Positions 1-9,602 are shown, counted from the first letter of the stretch. The stretch is 64,000 nt of DNA from Polynucleobacter sp. MG-6-Vaara-E2 (GCF_018687695.1 NZ_CP061303.1:744001-808000), one strand, 5' to 3'. Translations and numbers: made by a program. The notes: a model not told the origin generated them from the sequence alone.

Positions 1-1866
1 TAAACGTTTTGCAACACCCATGCAGTAGTTCGAGATTGCGGAGAGCGGTTGGTTTAATTCATGCGCTAGTGAAGAGGCCATTTCACCCATCGTCGTCAAA
101 CGGCTAGTAAATTGCATCCGCTCTTCCTGTTGACGTGATAATTCGTCAGCATCCTTACGAGCGGTAATGTCAGTTGCAATTAATAGTTGAGCTAGATGAC
201 CATCAATCCAAGGGATAAAGCGACGTCGTACCTCATACCATTTATTGCTGCCGTCACTCAATTGGATTTCTTCAGGTTCAGACTCTTGGTATAAATATGA
301 AGTGGGGATACCATCGCGAATGTAATCTTGAAGATCCTGTGCAATATTGTGCAAAGTCTCAATCTTATTGTCCTGATGTGCTAGCTGGAAGTGCCCCTTA
401 GAATCACTACCAAAATTTTCGCGATAGAAGCGATTCGCAAACAACAACTCATCGGTCTCTAGGGAAACCACGGACACAGCTGCATCAAGTCCTTCAAGTA
501 CGGTTGTAAAGCGCTCTTGAGAGATGGCTAATTCTTCTCGAATCTTTTTAGGCTCAGAGATGTCAATTAAGGAAGTGACCCAACCAGTTTGTTTACCCTT
601 TTCATTAATCAGTGGCGCAATAAATGTACGGGTTTGGATTAGAGTGCCATCCCGTTTCATGACGGCGCCTTCAATCCCCTTTTTTGAATCCCTGCCAACA
701 AGTGCGCGATTCATTTTTTCAACCAATTCGTCCTTACGGCTATCTGGCCAAAAAGGGAAGGGTGGCATGAGCCCAACCAATTCTTTTGCCGACCACCCAG
801 TCATCTCACAAAAGGCTCGATTCACATAGGTAATACGCTTTTCCATATCGTGAGCACGGATGCCTACCGGTGTGGAGTTCTCCATGGCATTACGAAAGCT
901 CGTTTCAGTGCTTAGATTTGCTTCCGCTTCTTGCCGTACTTGCATCTGCTTTAAGACTGACCATAAACTCCAGACTACGAAAGCGGATAGTCCGATCACA
1001 ACGCCGATCAACATTCTGAAAGTCAGATTCGTGGGGGGCGGATAGGTATCAATGCGTAAGACCATGTTTGGACTCAAAACCCCAATGTCCAAACTCGTCT
1101 GATTACTAAAAGCCCTTTTGGGTGTATCTCGATCAGAGGAAATAGAGAGCACGCGCTCGTTATCGGTCAGGAGAGTGAAGCGATAGTGCGCCTTTAACTC
1201 GCCGGGGATGATATCTAGAATGCCTTGGGTGGTATACAGAGCAGCCAAATAGCCTATTTCTTGACCTCCAACAATATTTGGAGCTACCTGCCAAAAAACA
1301 GTCCTTCTGTCTTTGGAAAGCGATTCTTCATCGGGAATGTTCAGCGAGATGAATTGACTAAAGGCAGTTCTACTGGTTGCATGACTCAATTCAATGGCCT
1401 TAGTTAGACCTTCATTCACTTTTTGATCGTTTTGTGTTTTGCTAATCCAATCTGTTTTAGAGTTGCTAACAGGGGCCGTCCATTGTTTTGAGCTATCGGA
1501 ATTGAGCCAAATGATTTTGATAATTTCATGATTATTTAAAACTAAATCATCTGCTTGTTCTCGGACTAGTTGTTTTAGTTTTGCATCATCATTACTTGCA
1601 GCAATTTCGCGGTTAATCGTATTGAGAGAATCTGCATTATTGGCAAAGCGCAACTGAATGCGTTGTTTTGCAAAAGAGAGCTCTCTAAAAAGAGCGGCTT
1701 CTTGTTGCCCCTTTTCTTGGAGGTGTAGGGTCCCCAAAATAACGCCCATGACTGCCGTAAAGAGCACGATTGCCAATAAAGGCGTGTACACGAGCTTAAA
1801 GCCCCGTATTTTTCGGAGCCATTTAAGGGGGTTGAGAATTAACTTGGATAAAGCCGAGGATTTCAT
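1..1866 (-). CDS. PAS-domain sensor histidine kinase (C-terminus beyond window)
   Basis: Reading the minus strand from an ATG at 1866 gives 622 codons with no stop up to base 1, so the gene is cut by the window edge. Visible order: a membrane helix near residues 26-49, an extracytoplasmic region, a second helix near 280-303, two PAS domains (about 320-430 and 440-560), then a HisKA dimerisation helix. Its H-box is MASSLAHELNQPL, with the phospho-acceptor His near residue 602. The H-E-L-N-Q-P-L form is typical of FixL/TodS-like kinases. The ATP-binding domain must lie outside the window. It is divergent from aceE with about 210 bases between them. Ligand and response regulator are not visible, so the signal is unknown. 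Confidence 0.9.
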   Translation of the reverse strand, partial: MKSSALSKLILNPLKWLRKIRGFKLVYTPLLAIVLFTAVMGVILGTLHLQEKGQQEAALFRELSFAKQRIQLRFANNADSLNTINREIAASNDDAKLKQLVREQADDLVLNNHEIIKIIWLNSDSSKQWTAPVSNSKTDWISKTQNDQKVNEGLTKAIELSHATSRTAFSQFISLNIPDEESLSKDRRTVFWQVAPNIVGGQEIGYLAALYTTQGILDIIPGELKAHYRFTLLTDNERVLSISSDRDTPKRAFSNQTSLDIGVLSPNMVLRIDTYPPPTNLTFRMLIGVVIGLSAFVVWSLWSVLKQMQVRQEAEANLSTETSFRNAMENSTPVGIRAHDMEKRITYVNRAFCEMTGWSAKELVGLMPPFPFWPDSRKDELVEKMNRALVGRDSKKGIEGAVMKRDGTLIQTRTFIAPLINEKGKQTGWVTSLIDISEPKKIREELAISQERFTTVLEGLDAAVSVVSLETDELLFANRFYRENFGSDSKGHFQLAHQDNKIETLHNIAQDLQDYIRDGIPTSYLYQESEPEEIQLSDGSNKWYEVRRRFIPWIDGHLAQLLIATDITARKDADELSRQQEERMQFTSRLTTMGEMASSLAHELNQPLSAISNYCMGVAKRL

Positions 1867-1953
1867 AAGATTAAGGCCATTTTGCCTTATCAGACCCTGA
1901 AAATCTCATTTTTGGACCTTAAGAGCTGATTCTATATGCATCGCAATATAATC

Positions 1954-1984
1954 CCACATTATGAGAAATATTATCATTATGTGG
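1954..1984. promoter_or_regulatory. Imperfect inverted repeat between histidine kinase and aceE
   Basis: A 31-base imperfect palindrome with outer arms CCACAT and ATGTGG and AT-rich, partly symmetric inner bases lies about 95 bases upstream of the chosen aceE start. It could be an operator for the pyruvate dehydrogenase operon or for the divergent kinase gene. No regulator is assigned. The next 95 bases up to aceE contain no convincing -35/-10 pair that I could recognise. Confidence 0.35.
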
Positions 1985-2079
1985 AAAATTGCTTGTTTAC
2001 ACCCATATACCTTCCTAGAATGTTGCCTATAGAGTGAATGACTCATATTGATGTACTGAATAACTATTGGAGACAAGTT

Positions 2080-4776
2080 ATGGCTGCGGTTCCAGATCAA
2101 GTTTTAGGTAAGCAAAATCTACAGGATGCTGATCCTGGTGAAACACAAGAATGGCTGCAGGCCCTAGATGGCGTTATTCACAATGAAGGTCCACAGCGTG
2201 CGGCTTATTTAATTGATCAGCAAATTTCTCATGCACGTGTAAATGGGGTAGATCAACCCTTCCATGCAGAGACTCCTTATATCAATACGATTCCAGTGGA
2301 GAACCAAGCACGTTTGCCGGGCGATCAAAACGTAGAGCATCGTATTCGTTCGTACACTCGTTGGAACGCGATGGCCATGGTGCTTCGCGCAAATAAAGAT
2401 ACCAACGTCGGTGGACACATTTCTTCTTTCCAGTCTGCGGCAACTTTGTATGACGTTGGTTACAACCACTTCTGGCATGCCCCATCTCCAGAGCATGGTG
2501 GTGACTTGATATTTGTACAAGGCCACTCAGCTCCAGGTGTATATGCGCGTGCATATATGTTGGGTCGCTTAACAGATGACCAGTTAGACAACTTCCGTCA
2601 AGAGGTTGGCGGTAAAGGTATTTCTAGCTATCCACACCCTTGGTTAATGCCGGACTTCTGGCAGTTCCCAACAGTATCGATGGGTCTTGGCCCAATCATG
2701 GCGATTTACCAAGCGCGCTTTATGAAGTACTTAAGAGACCGTGGCTTTATTCAAGAGCAGGGTCGCAAGGTTTGGGCTTTCTTGGGCGATGGTGAAACTG
2801 ACGAGCCAGAATCACTTGGTGCCATCGGTATGGCTGGGCGCGAGAAGTTAGATAACTTAATCTTTGTAATCAACTGTAACTTGCAACGCTTAGACGGTCC
2901 AGTCCGCGGCAACGGCAAAATCATTCAAGAACTTGAAAGCGAATTCCGCGGCGCTGGCTGGAACGTCATTAAGGTTGTGTGGGGCGGTCAGTGGGATGCA
3001 TTGTTTGCTCGCGATAAGAAGGGCATCTTGATGCAGCGTCTCGGCGAGATCGTTGACGGTCAATATCAAACCATGAAAGCGAAGAACGGCGCTTATGTTC
3101 GCGAGATCGTATTCAATACACCAGAACTCAAAGCGTTGGTGAGCGACTGGAGTGACGAAGAGATTTGGCAGTTAAACCGCGGTGGCCATGATCCACATAA
3201 GGTCTATGCAGCATTTCATGCAGCAGTAAATCACAAGGATCAACCAACTGTCATTTTGGCTCACACCATTAAGGGTTACGGTATGGGTGGTTCTGGTGAG
3301 GCGATGAATATTGCTCACCAAGCGAAGAAAATGAATGACGACGACGTGCGCCGTTTCCGTGATCGTTTTGAGATTCCAGTGAAGGACGAGCAGCTCGAAG
3401 AAATGCCTTTGGTGAAATTTGCAGAAGGTAGTCCAGAACTTGAGTACATGAAAGCGCGTCGCCAGGAGTTGGGCGGTTACTTGCCACAACGCCGTGCTAA
3501 GGCAGAGAGCTTGCCAGTACCAGCATTAGATGCATTTGCACCATTGCTAGAGGCAACCACTGAAGGTCGTGAGATTTCTACTACGATGGCCTTTGTTCGT
3601 CTGCTCAATACCGTAGTACGTGATAAGACTATCGGTAAGCGCGTAGTACCCATCGTGCCAGATGAGTCCCGTACCTTCGGCATGGAAGGCATGTTCCGTC
3701 AACTGGGTATTTGGAATCAGTTGGGACAGCTTTACACACCAGAAGACCATGATCAATTGATGTTCTACAAAGAAGACAAGACTGGTCAGATCTTGCAAGA
3801 GGGTATTAATGAAGCGGGCGGCATGTGCGACTGGATCGCCGCTGCAACTTCATACTCTACTCATGGCGTACCCATGTTGCCGTTCTACATTTTCTACTCG
3901 ATGTTTGGTTTCCAGCGTATTGGCGACTTAGCGTGGGCAGCTGGGGATATGCGTAGCCGTGGTTTCTTGCTCGGCGGCACTGCAGGTAGAACGACTTTGA
4001 ACGGAGAAGGCCTACAGCACGAAGATGGCCACAGCCATCTGTGGAGTGCTGCAGTACCAAACTGTATTAGTTATGACCCGACCTTCGCATTTGAATTAGC
4101 AGTAGTCATTCAGGACGGTATGCGCCGTATGCTCGAAGTTCAAGAGGACGTGTATTACTACGTGACCTTGATGAATGAGAACTACGCTCATCCAGCAATG
4201 CCAAAGGGTGCAGATAAAGACATCATCAAGGGCATGTACAAGCTCAAGTCTGTTGGCGATAACAATGCCAAGTTACGTGTTCAGCTCTTAGGCTCAGGCA
4301 CGATCTTCCGTGAAGTCATTGAAGCGGCTGAGATGTTGCAAAAAGATTGGGGTATCGCTTCTGATTTATGGGGTTGCCCAAGCTTTACCGAATTGGGTCG
4401 TGATTGGAATGCAGTGCACCGCGCCAACTTACTCAACCCAACCCTAGCGCCAATGCTTTCTCATGTGGAGAAGTGCTTGAAAGACACTGCTGGTCCAATC
4501 GTTGCGGCCACGGACTATGTGCGCATGTTTGCAGAACAGATTCGTCCAGCAATTCAGCATATGGGCCGTCGTTATGAAGTTTTAGGTACCGATGGTTTCG
4601 GTCGCTCTGATACTCGTGAAAAACTTCGTGACTTCTTTGAGGTAGATCGTCGCTGGGTAGTGATTACTGCATTGAGATCTTTGGTTGACGCAGGTCAGCT
4701 TGATCGTCAGAAATTGGCCGATGCTATTCAGAAGTATGGCATCGACACTACTAAACCAAATCCAATGACGGTTTAA
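2080..4776 (+). CDS. aceE: Pyruvate dehydrogenase E1 component, homodimeric type
   Basis: Thiamine-diphosphate-dependent E1 decarboxylates pyruvate and acetylates the lipoyl groups of E2. The 898-residue product has the usual length for homodimeric AceE. The ThDP/Mg site is visible as GDGETDEPES followed by VINCNLQRLDGPVRGN. An in-frame ATG exists at 2038, but the start at 2080 is preferred: GGAGAC at 2069-2074 is well spaced, and family similarity begins just downstream with DADPGETQEWLQAL. It is the first gene of aceE-aceF-lpdA, with 14 bases to aceF. Identity is very secure; the start is likely. Confidence 0.97.
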   Translation: MAAVPDQVLGKQNLQDADPGETQEWLQALDGVIHNEGPQRAAYLIDQQISHARVNGVDQPFHAETPYINTIPVENQARLPGDQNVEHRIRSYTRWNAMAMVLRANKDTNVGGHISSFQSAATLYDVGYNHFWHAPSPEHGGDLIFVQGHSAPGVYARAYMLGRLTDDQLDNFRQEVGGKGISSYPHPWLMPDFWQFPTVSMGLGPIMAIYQARFMKYLRDRGFIQEQGRKVWAFLGDGETDEPESLGAIGMAGREKLDNLIFVINCNLQRLDGPVRGNGKIIQELESEFRGAGWNVIKVVWGGQWDALFARDKKGILMQRLGEIVDGQYQTMKAKNGAYVREIVFNTPELKALVSDWSDEEIWQLNRGGHDPHKVYAAFHAAVNHKDQPTVILAHTIKGYGMGGSGEAMNIAHQAKKMNDDDVRRFRDRFEIPVKDEQLEEMPLVKFAEGSPELEYMKARRQELGGYLPQRRAKAESLPVPALDAFAPLLEATTEGREISTTMAFVRLLNTVVRDKTIGKRVVPIVPDESRTFGMEGMFRQLGIWNQLGQLYTPEDHDQLMFYKEDKTGQILQEGINEAGGMCDWIAAATSYSTHGVPMLPFYIFYSMFGFQRIGDLAWAAGDMRSRGFLLGGTAGRTTLNGEGLQHEDGHSHLWSAAVPNCISYDPTFAFELAVVIQDGMRRMLEVQEDVYYYVTLMNENYAHPAMPKGADKDIIKGMYKLKSVGDNNAKLRVQLLGSGTIFREVIEAAEMLQKDWGIASDLWGCPSFTELGRDWNAVHRANLLNPTLAPMLSHVEKCLKDTAGPIVAATDYVRMFAEQIRPAIQHMGRRYEVLGTDGFGRSDTREKLRDFFEVDRRWVVITALRSLVDAGQLDRQKLADAIQKYGIDTTKPNPMTV

Positions 4777-4790
4777 AGCGAGATTAATTC

Positions 4791-6092
4791 ATGAGTCAAA
4801 CTATTGAAATTAAAGTACCAGACATTGGTGACTATAAAGATGTGCCAGTCATTGAGGTTCTTGTTAAAGCAGGCGACAAGATCGAGAAAGAGCAATCTAT
4901 CGTTGTGCTGGAATCTGATAAAGCCACAATGGATGTTCCTTCCTCACACTCTGGTGTGGTGAAGGAAGTCAAAGTCAAAGTTGGTGACAATCTTTCTGAA
5001 GGATCAGTCGTAGTGATCTTGGAAGGTGGTTCTGGTCCAGCAGCAGCCCCTGCTCCAGTAGTTGCATCGGCGCCATCGGCTCCAGCAGCTACTAAGGCAG
5101 TTGAGCCTCCAATTGCTAGAGCACCAGCTCCTCCTCCAGTGAACGGCACTCCTGCGCCAGCAGTTGATGCGACCTTAAGTCACGCCAGCCCATCAGTGCG
5201 TAAATTTGCCCGTGAACTTGGCGTTACGATTACGCAAGTCAAAGGCTCGGGCCCTAAGGGTCGTATTACCCAAGAAGACGTACAAGCATTCGTAAAAGCA
5301 GCCATGAGTAGTGGCGCAGGTATTCCTGCCGCAGCTTCAAGTGGCGGCAGTTTAGGCGGTCTCAATTTGATTCCATGGCCTAAAGTGGATTTCACAAAAT
5401 TTGGTGAGATTGAGCGTCAACCTCTTAATCGCATTAAGAAGCTCACAGCCGCCAATCTGGGTCGCAACTGGGTAATGATTCCTGCTGTGACCTATCACGA
5501 AGATGCAGATATCACTGACCTCGAGGCTTTCCGCGTCCTCACTAATAAAGAGAACGAGAAGAGGGGCGTGAAGATCACTATGCTCGCGTTCTTAATGAAG
5601 GCTGCGGTAGCTGCGCTTAAGAAATATCCAGAGTTCAACAGTTCTCTTGATGGCGATGATTTGATTCTCAAGAAGTATTTCAATATCGGCTTTGCTGCCG
5701 ATACTCCAACTGGTTTGGTAGTACCAGTTATTAAAGATGCTGATCAGAAAGGCATCTTCGAGCTCGCCAAAGAAACTTCTGAATTAGCTGCACTGGCTCG
5801 TGATGGCAAATTAAAGCCTGATCAAATGCAGGGCGCTAGTTTCACGATTTCTTCATTGGGCGGTATTGGTGGCACTTATTTCTCACCAATTGTGAACGCT
5901 CCTGAAGTCGCTATTTTAGGTGTTAGCAAAGCAGCAATGAAGCCAGTATGGGATGGCAAACAATTTGTGCCACGTCTGATTTGCCCATTGTCACTTTCTG
6001 CGGATCACCGCGTAATTGATGGTGCTTTAGCGACACGCTTTAATGTGTATATCGCTCAACTCTTAGCCGACTTCCGTCGCGCTTCTCTGTAA
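4791..6092 (+). CDS. aceF: Pyruvate dehydrogenase E2, dihydrolipoamide acetyltransferase
   Basis: E2 forms the core of the complex and moves the acetyl group from lipoamide to CoA. The 433 residues contain one lipoyl domain (about 1-77, lipoylated Lys in ESDKATMDV), an Ala/Pro-rich linker, a peripheral-subunit-binding domain near 125-160 (SPSVRKFARELGV) and the catalytic domain ending in the active-site motif SADHRVIDG. E. coli AceF has three lipoyl domains; this one has a single one, and the following gene carries another of the same type. There are 9 bases to lpdA, including AAGGAGG, a strong ribosome binding site. Confidence 0.97.
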   Translation: MSQTIEIKVPDIGDYKDVPVIEVLVKAGDKIEKEQSIVVLESDKATMDVPSSHSGVVKEVKVKVGDNLSEGSVVVILEGGSGPAAAPAPVVASAPSAPAATKAVEPPIARAPAPPPVNGTPAPAVDATLSHASPSVRKFARELGVTITQVKGSGPKGRITQEDVQAFVKAAMSSGAGIPAAASSGGSLGGLNLIPWPKVDFTKFGEIERQPLNRIKKLTAANLGRNWVMIPAVTYHEDADITDLEAFRVLTNKENEKRGVKITMLAFLMKAAVAALKKYPEFNSSLDGDDLILKKYFNIGFAADTPTGLVVPVIKDADQKGIFELAKETSELAALARDGKLKPDQMQGASFTISSLGGIGGTYFSPIVNAPEVAILGVSKAAMKPVWDGKQFVPRLICPLSLSADHRVIDGALATRFNVYIAQLLADFRRASL

Positions 6093-6101
6093 GGAGGGTC
6101 T

Positions 6102-7883
6102 ATGGCTAAGCAAACGATCCTTGTTCCGGATATTGGCGACTATTCAGATGTACCCGTCATTGAAGTATTGTTAAAAGTGGGTGATACGATTGAGAAAGAG
6201 CAGCCATTGCTCGTTCTTGAGTCAGATAAAGCAACAATGGAAGTTCCTGCAGATGCGGCTGGAACTATCACTTCTATCTCGGTAAAGTTAGGCGATAAAG
6301 TCAGCAAGGGAACAGTCATTGCTGAAATTGAAGCTAGCGCAGCAGCGCCCGCAGCAAAACCTGCCTCTGCTCCAGCTCCAGCCGTTGCCGCAGCACCAGT
6401 TGCCATGGCTCCTGCTCCAAAAGCAGGGCAGTACAGTGGCAAGGTTGATCACGAGTGTGAAGTATTAGTTCTTGGTGCAGGCCCTGGTGGTTATAGCGCG
6501 GCATTTCGTAGTGCTGACTTAGGCATGAACACCATTTTGGTGGAGCGTTATGCCACTTTAGGTGGCGTTTGCTTAAACGTGGGTTGTATTCCATCCAAAG
6601 CATTGCTACACACTACTGCAGTCATGGATGAAGTCAAGACCATGGCTAAGCATGGCATTACCTTTGGTGCACCGAAGATTGAGATTGATCAATTGCGTGG
6701 TTATAAAGAGTCTGTCATAGCCAAATTGACTGGTGGTTTAGCGGGCATGGCTAAGGCACGTAAAGTAAAAGTGGTGCGTGGCCTTGGACGCTTCTTGGAT
6801 GCAAATCATGTCGAGGTTGAGCTCACCAGTGGTGATGGCCAAGACTTAACCGGTCAAAAAGAAGTAGTACGTTTTCAGAAAGCCATCATTGCGGCTGGTA
6901 GTCAGCCAGTGAAGCTGCCTTTCTTGCCCGAAGATCCTCGCATTGTGGATAGTACTGGCGCTTTGTTGCTCAAGAGCATTCCAAAGAGAATGCTTGTGAT
7001 TGGTGGCGGCATTATCGGTTTAGAGATGGCGACTGTATACAGCACTCTGGGATCACGCATTGATATTGCCGAAATGATGGATGGTCTCATGGCTGGAGCG
7101 GATCGTGATTTAGAGAAAGTCTGGGAGAAGTTCAATGCCGGACGCTTTGAGAAGATTATGCTCAAGACCCGCGCCGCTAAAGCAGAGGTGAAGCCTGATG
7201 GCATTCAAGTGAGCTTTGAAGGTGAAAATGCACCAACAGAACCACAAACCTATGACCTGGTATTGGTAGCAGTCGGTCGCACACCAAACGGTAAAAAGAT
7301 TGCCGCCGATAAAGCCGGTGTTCAAGTTGATGAGCGTGGCTTTATTCTGGTAGATAAGCAGATGCGTACTAATGTACCGAACATTTTTGCGATTGGTGAC
7401 TTGGTTGGTCAACCGATGTTGGCTCATAAAGCAGTGCATGAGGGTCATGTAGCAGCTGAAGCAGCAGCTGGTGAGAAGTCATACTTTGATGCCAAGCAGA
7501 TTCCATCCGTTGCCTATACAGATCCTGAGGTAGCTTGGGCTGGCCTCACTGAAGAGCAGTGCAAAGCTCAAGGCATTGCATACGAAAAAGGTTTGTTCCC
7601 GTGGGCGGCAAGTGGTCGTGCGATTGCCAACGGCCGTGATGAAGGTTTTACCAAACTCATTTTTGATGCTAAAACCCATCGCATCATTGGTGGCGGTATC
7701 GTCGGCACTCATGCTGGCGATCTAATTGGCGAAGTTTGTCTTGCTATTGAGATGGGTGCTGATGCAGTTGATATCGGTAAAACTATTCATCCGCATCCAA
7801 CCCTAGGCGAGTCAGTTGGTCTAGCTGCTGAGTCAGCTCATGGCCATTGCACAGACTTGCCACCAGTCAAGAAGAAGTCCTAA
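6102..7883 (+). CDS. lpdA: Dihydrolipoyl dehydrogenase (E3) with N-terminal lipoyl domain
   Basis: E3 re-oxidises dihydrolipoamide using FAD and NAD+. At 593 residues it is over 100 longer than ordinary E3 because of an N-terminal lipoyl domain (residues 1-78, lipoyl Lys in ESDKATMEV) and an Ala/Pro linker. The E3 core then shows the FAD fold VLGAGPGGYSAA, the redox-active disulfide GGVCLNVGCIPSK, the NAD fold VIGGGIIGLEMA and the C-terminal HPHPTLGE active-site His-Glu. The lipoyl domain closely resembles that of the preceding E2 (both start VPDIGDY.DVPVIEVL). This lipoyl-E3 design is known in Neisseria and Burkholderiales. Confidence 0.97.
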   Translation: MAKQTILVPDIGDYSDVPVIEVLLKVGDTIEKEQPLLVLESDKATMEVPADAAGTITSISVKLGDKVSKGTVIAEIEASAAAPAAKPASAPAPAVAAAPVAMAPAPKAGQYSGKVDHECEVLVLGAGPGGYSAAFRSADLGMNTILVERYATLGGVCLNVGCIPSKALLHTTAVMDEVKTMAKHGITFGAPKIEIDQLRGYKESVIAKLTGGLAGMAKARKVKVVRGLGRFLDANHVEVELTSGDGQDLTGQKEVVRFQKAIIAAGSQPVKLPFLPEDPRIVDSTGALLLKSIPKRMLVIGGGIIGLEMATVYSTLGSRIDIAEMMDGLMAGADRDLEKVWEKFNAGRFEKIMLKTRAAKAEVKPDGIQVSFEGENAPTEPQTYDLVLVAVGRTPNGKKIAADKAGVQVDERGFILVDKQMRTNVPNIFAIGDLVGQPMLAHKAVHEGHVAAEAAAGEKSYFDAKQIPSVAYTDPEVAWAGLTEEQCKAQGIAYEKGLFPWAASGRAIANGRDEGFTKLIFDAKTHRIIGGGIVGTHAGDLIGEVCLAIEMGADAVDIGKTIHPHPTLGESVGLAAESAHGHCTDLPPVKKKS

Positions 7884-7914
7884 AGACTTTAATTTCAAAA
7901 GGACTGCAAAAGCA

Positions 7915-7938
7915 AAAGCCCCGAGAGATCGGGGCTTT
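7915..7938 (-). terminator. Hairpin terminator, probably for the phasin gene
   Basis: A perfect 10-base stem AAAGCCCCGA/TCGGGGCTTT closes a GAGA loop. Read on the minus strand, the stem is followed by a broken T run (TTTTGCTTTTG), so it fits best as the end of the phasin transcript. It may also work weakly on the plus strand after lpdA. Confidence 0.75.
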
Positions 7939-7940
7939 GC

Positions 7941-7970
7941 ATTACAAGAGAGGTCTTGTAATTATTTTTT
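7941..7970 (+). terminator. Rho-independent terminator of aceE-aceF-lpdA
   Basis: The stem ATTACAAGA/TCTTGTAAT with a GAGG loop (7941-7962) is followed on the plus strand by TATTTTTT. It overlaps the stop codon of the convergent phasin gene (7962-7964), so the two transcripts interleave their ends. Confidence 0.7.
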
Positions 7971-8516
7971 CTTAGATGCTTTGCTGGCAGCACTAGCTGT
8001 CTTTGATACTGTATCAGCTGCGGTGTTGATATTGGTTTGCGCAACTTCAACTGCATGCTTGACTGCCTTTTGACTAGTTTCAAAAACATTGTTTGCAGAT
8101 GCGATCGCCTGTTTGAGTGCTTGAACGGCAGCATCAGAGCCAGCTGGAGCATTCTTAGTCCACTCTTCCACTAATGCATTCATTTTCTTCTGGCCAGCAG
8201 CAAACTCTTTTTCTGCAGACTTAGTGAAGCTGTCTTGAGTCTCATGAGCTAACTCATACAAATGACGGCTATAGGAAATAATTTTTTCAGCAATTGGCTG
8301 AACAGTCTCTGCTTGATGAGCGAGGAGCTGTTGAATATCTTTTACTTCTAAAGCTTTTTTGGCGTTGTTAACGCTCTCACTCAAGCTTTGCTTAGCAATT
8401 GCCAAGTTCAGCTCGACTAATTTTTCAATGCTTTGGAGTGCTTGACTAGTCAGACCACTCAAGGTCTCTAGATTTGCTTTTTGTGCTGCGGCGATTTGTT
8501 CTGGCGTTAAATTCAT
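7962..8516 (-). CDS. Phasin family protein
   Basis: A 184-residue, Ala- and Lys-rich, almost wholly helical protein without signal peptide or membrane helix, matching the PhaP-type phasin pattern (opening MNLTPEQIAAAQKANLETL; many coiled-coil heptads; low-complexity KASKKK tail). Phasins coat polyhydroxyalkanoate granules in the cytoplasm. The longer frame could start at 8576, but the ATG at 8516 has an AAAGGGA ribosome site and matches the family start. No other pha gene is in the window. Confidence 0.9.
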   Translation of the reverse strand: MNLTPEQIAAAQKANLETLSGLTSQALQSIEKLVELNLAIAKQSLSESVNNAKKALEVKDIQQLLAHQAETVQPIAEKIISYSRHLYELAHETQDSFTKSAEKEFAAGQKKMNALVEEWTKNAPAGSDAAVQALKQAIASANNVFETSQKAVKHAVEVAQTNINTAADTVSKTASAASKASKKK

Positions 8517-8578
8517 CTCAATCCCTTTCTGTGGGTTCGCTGAGTTCACTATGATCTCGCTAGCCCTTTGCGTCAATC

Positions 8579-8609
8579 AATGATTTATGAATCATTATAT
8601 TGCAACGCA
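8579..8609. promoter_or_regulatory. Inverted repeat and PhaR-like box upstream of phasin
   Basis: Upstream of the phasin start lies AATGATT-TATG-AATCATT (8579-8596), followed by TTGCAACGCA (8600-8609). The minus-strand reading of the latter, TGCGTTGCAA, fits the TGCnnnGCAA form reported for PhaR-type phasin repressors. The match is short, so this is only a candidate operator. The rest of 8610-8714, before the EamA gene, shows nothing recognisable. Confidence 0.3.
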
Positions 8610-8714
8610 CCATAAATAATGGCTATTGGGCTTTCCGGCATGGAGGAGCATCTGTAAAAAGAGCCTAAAATGATGGATTACATTAAAAATCTCAATAATT
8701 TCAGCTAGTTACCA

Positions 8715-9602
8715 ATGAAGCTTAGTTTAGACAACGTGATTGCGCCCATCTTTGTGTTGATTTGGAGTACTGGGTTTGTGATTGCGCGTTTGGCTATGCC
8801 TTATGTAGAGCCGGCTACCTTTCTATTCTGGCGCTTTGCAGGGGTAATTGCTGCAATGGTAGCCCTAAGTCTAGTTTGGCGCATTTCTTGGCCTAGCTGG
8901 TCCCAAACCAAGCATATTGCTGTGGCTGGCATGCTCTTACAGTTTGGCTACTTACTTGGAGTGTGGTTTGCGGTCAGATTGGGCATGACCGCAGGATTAG
9001 TGGCCATCATTGTTGGCTTACAGCCAATCTTGACCGCCTGGTTTGCTGCATGGATCTCTGAGAAGGTAAGCTCGCGTCAGTGGATTGGCTTGTGCTTTGG
9101 CTTTGCTGGAGTTGCCTTGGTAGTTGCCGAGAAGATTGGCTTTAACCATATCCCTTTGGTAAGTTACATTCTTGCATTTATCGCTTTACTATCCATTACC
9201 TTTGGTACGCTGTATCAAAAAAAATATTGCCCAGTCTTTGATCTGCGCGCAGGCTCTTCTATTCAGTTCGGTATTTCAGCAATACTGTGTTTCCTCTGTA
9301 TGTATTTCTTTGAAACCGGTGTCATGGTTTGGAATGTACCAGTGGTGACTGCCTTGTTATGGGCGATCTTCCCCTTGTCGATTGGTTCCATCAGCCTGTT
9401 ATTCATGATGATCCGTAAAGGGGCCGCCACTAAAGTAACCAGTTTGCTGTACTTGACTCCGCCAACCACAGCTGTAATGGCGTGGCTCTTATTTGATGAG
9501 CCATTTACACTCTTGATGGCATTGGGTCTGTGTTTGACGATGACTGGTGTAGTGCTGGTCAATGCCCGTCAGAATAATGCCGTTGCCACCATTGCGGAGT
9601 AG
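8715..9602 (+). CDS. EamA/DMT-family membrane transporter
   Basis: A 295-residue protein with about ten predicted membrane helices in two repeated halves, the drug/metabolite transporter layout (N-terminal IAPIFVLIWSTGFVIARL; second half FGTLYQKKY and LLYLTPPTTAVMAWLLF). Such permeases export metabolites or amino acids from the cytoplasm, but the substrate cannot be told from sequence. The gene stands alone after a gap from the phasin. The next frame starts straight after its stop, though the real start of the next gene is about 110 bases further on. Confidence 0.88.
   Translation: MKLSLDNVIAPIFVLIWSTGFVIARLAMPYVEPATFLFWRFAGVIAAMVALSLVWRISWPSWSQTKHIAVAGMLLQFGYLLGVWFAVRLGMTAGLVAIIVGLQPILTAWFAAWISEKVSSRQWIGLCFGFAGVALVVAEKIGFNHIPLVSYILAFIALLSITFGTLYQKKYCPVFDLRAGSSIQFGISAILCFLCMYFFETGVMVWNVPVVTALLWAIFPLSIGSISLLFMMIRKGAATKVTSLLYLTPPTTAVMAWLLFDEPFTLLMALGLCLTMTGVVLVNARQNNAVATIAE

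Noticed and set aside
524..1900. Several short plus-strand open frames
   Set aside because: They lie opposite the continuous minus-strand histidine kinase frame and have no ribosome sites or recognisable domains.
2038..2079. Longer N-terminus for aceE
   Set aside because: The extra 14 residues are not part of the family; the 2080 start has a better ribosome site.
4832..5149. Minus-strand frame in aceF, and similar ones in lpdA (6140-6442)
   Set aside because: Produced by the Ala/Pro-rich linker codons; no start signal or family match.
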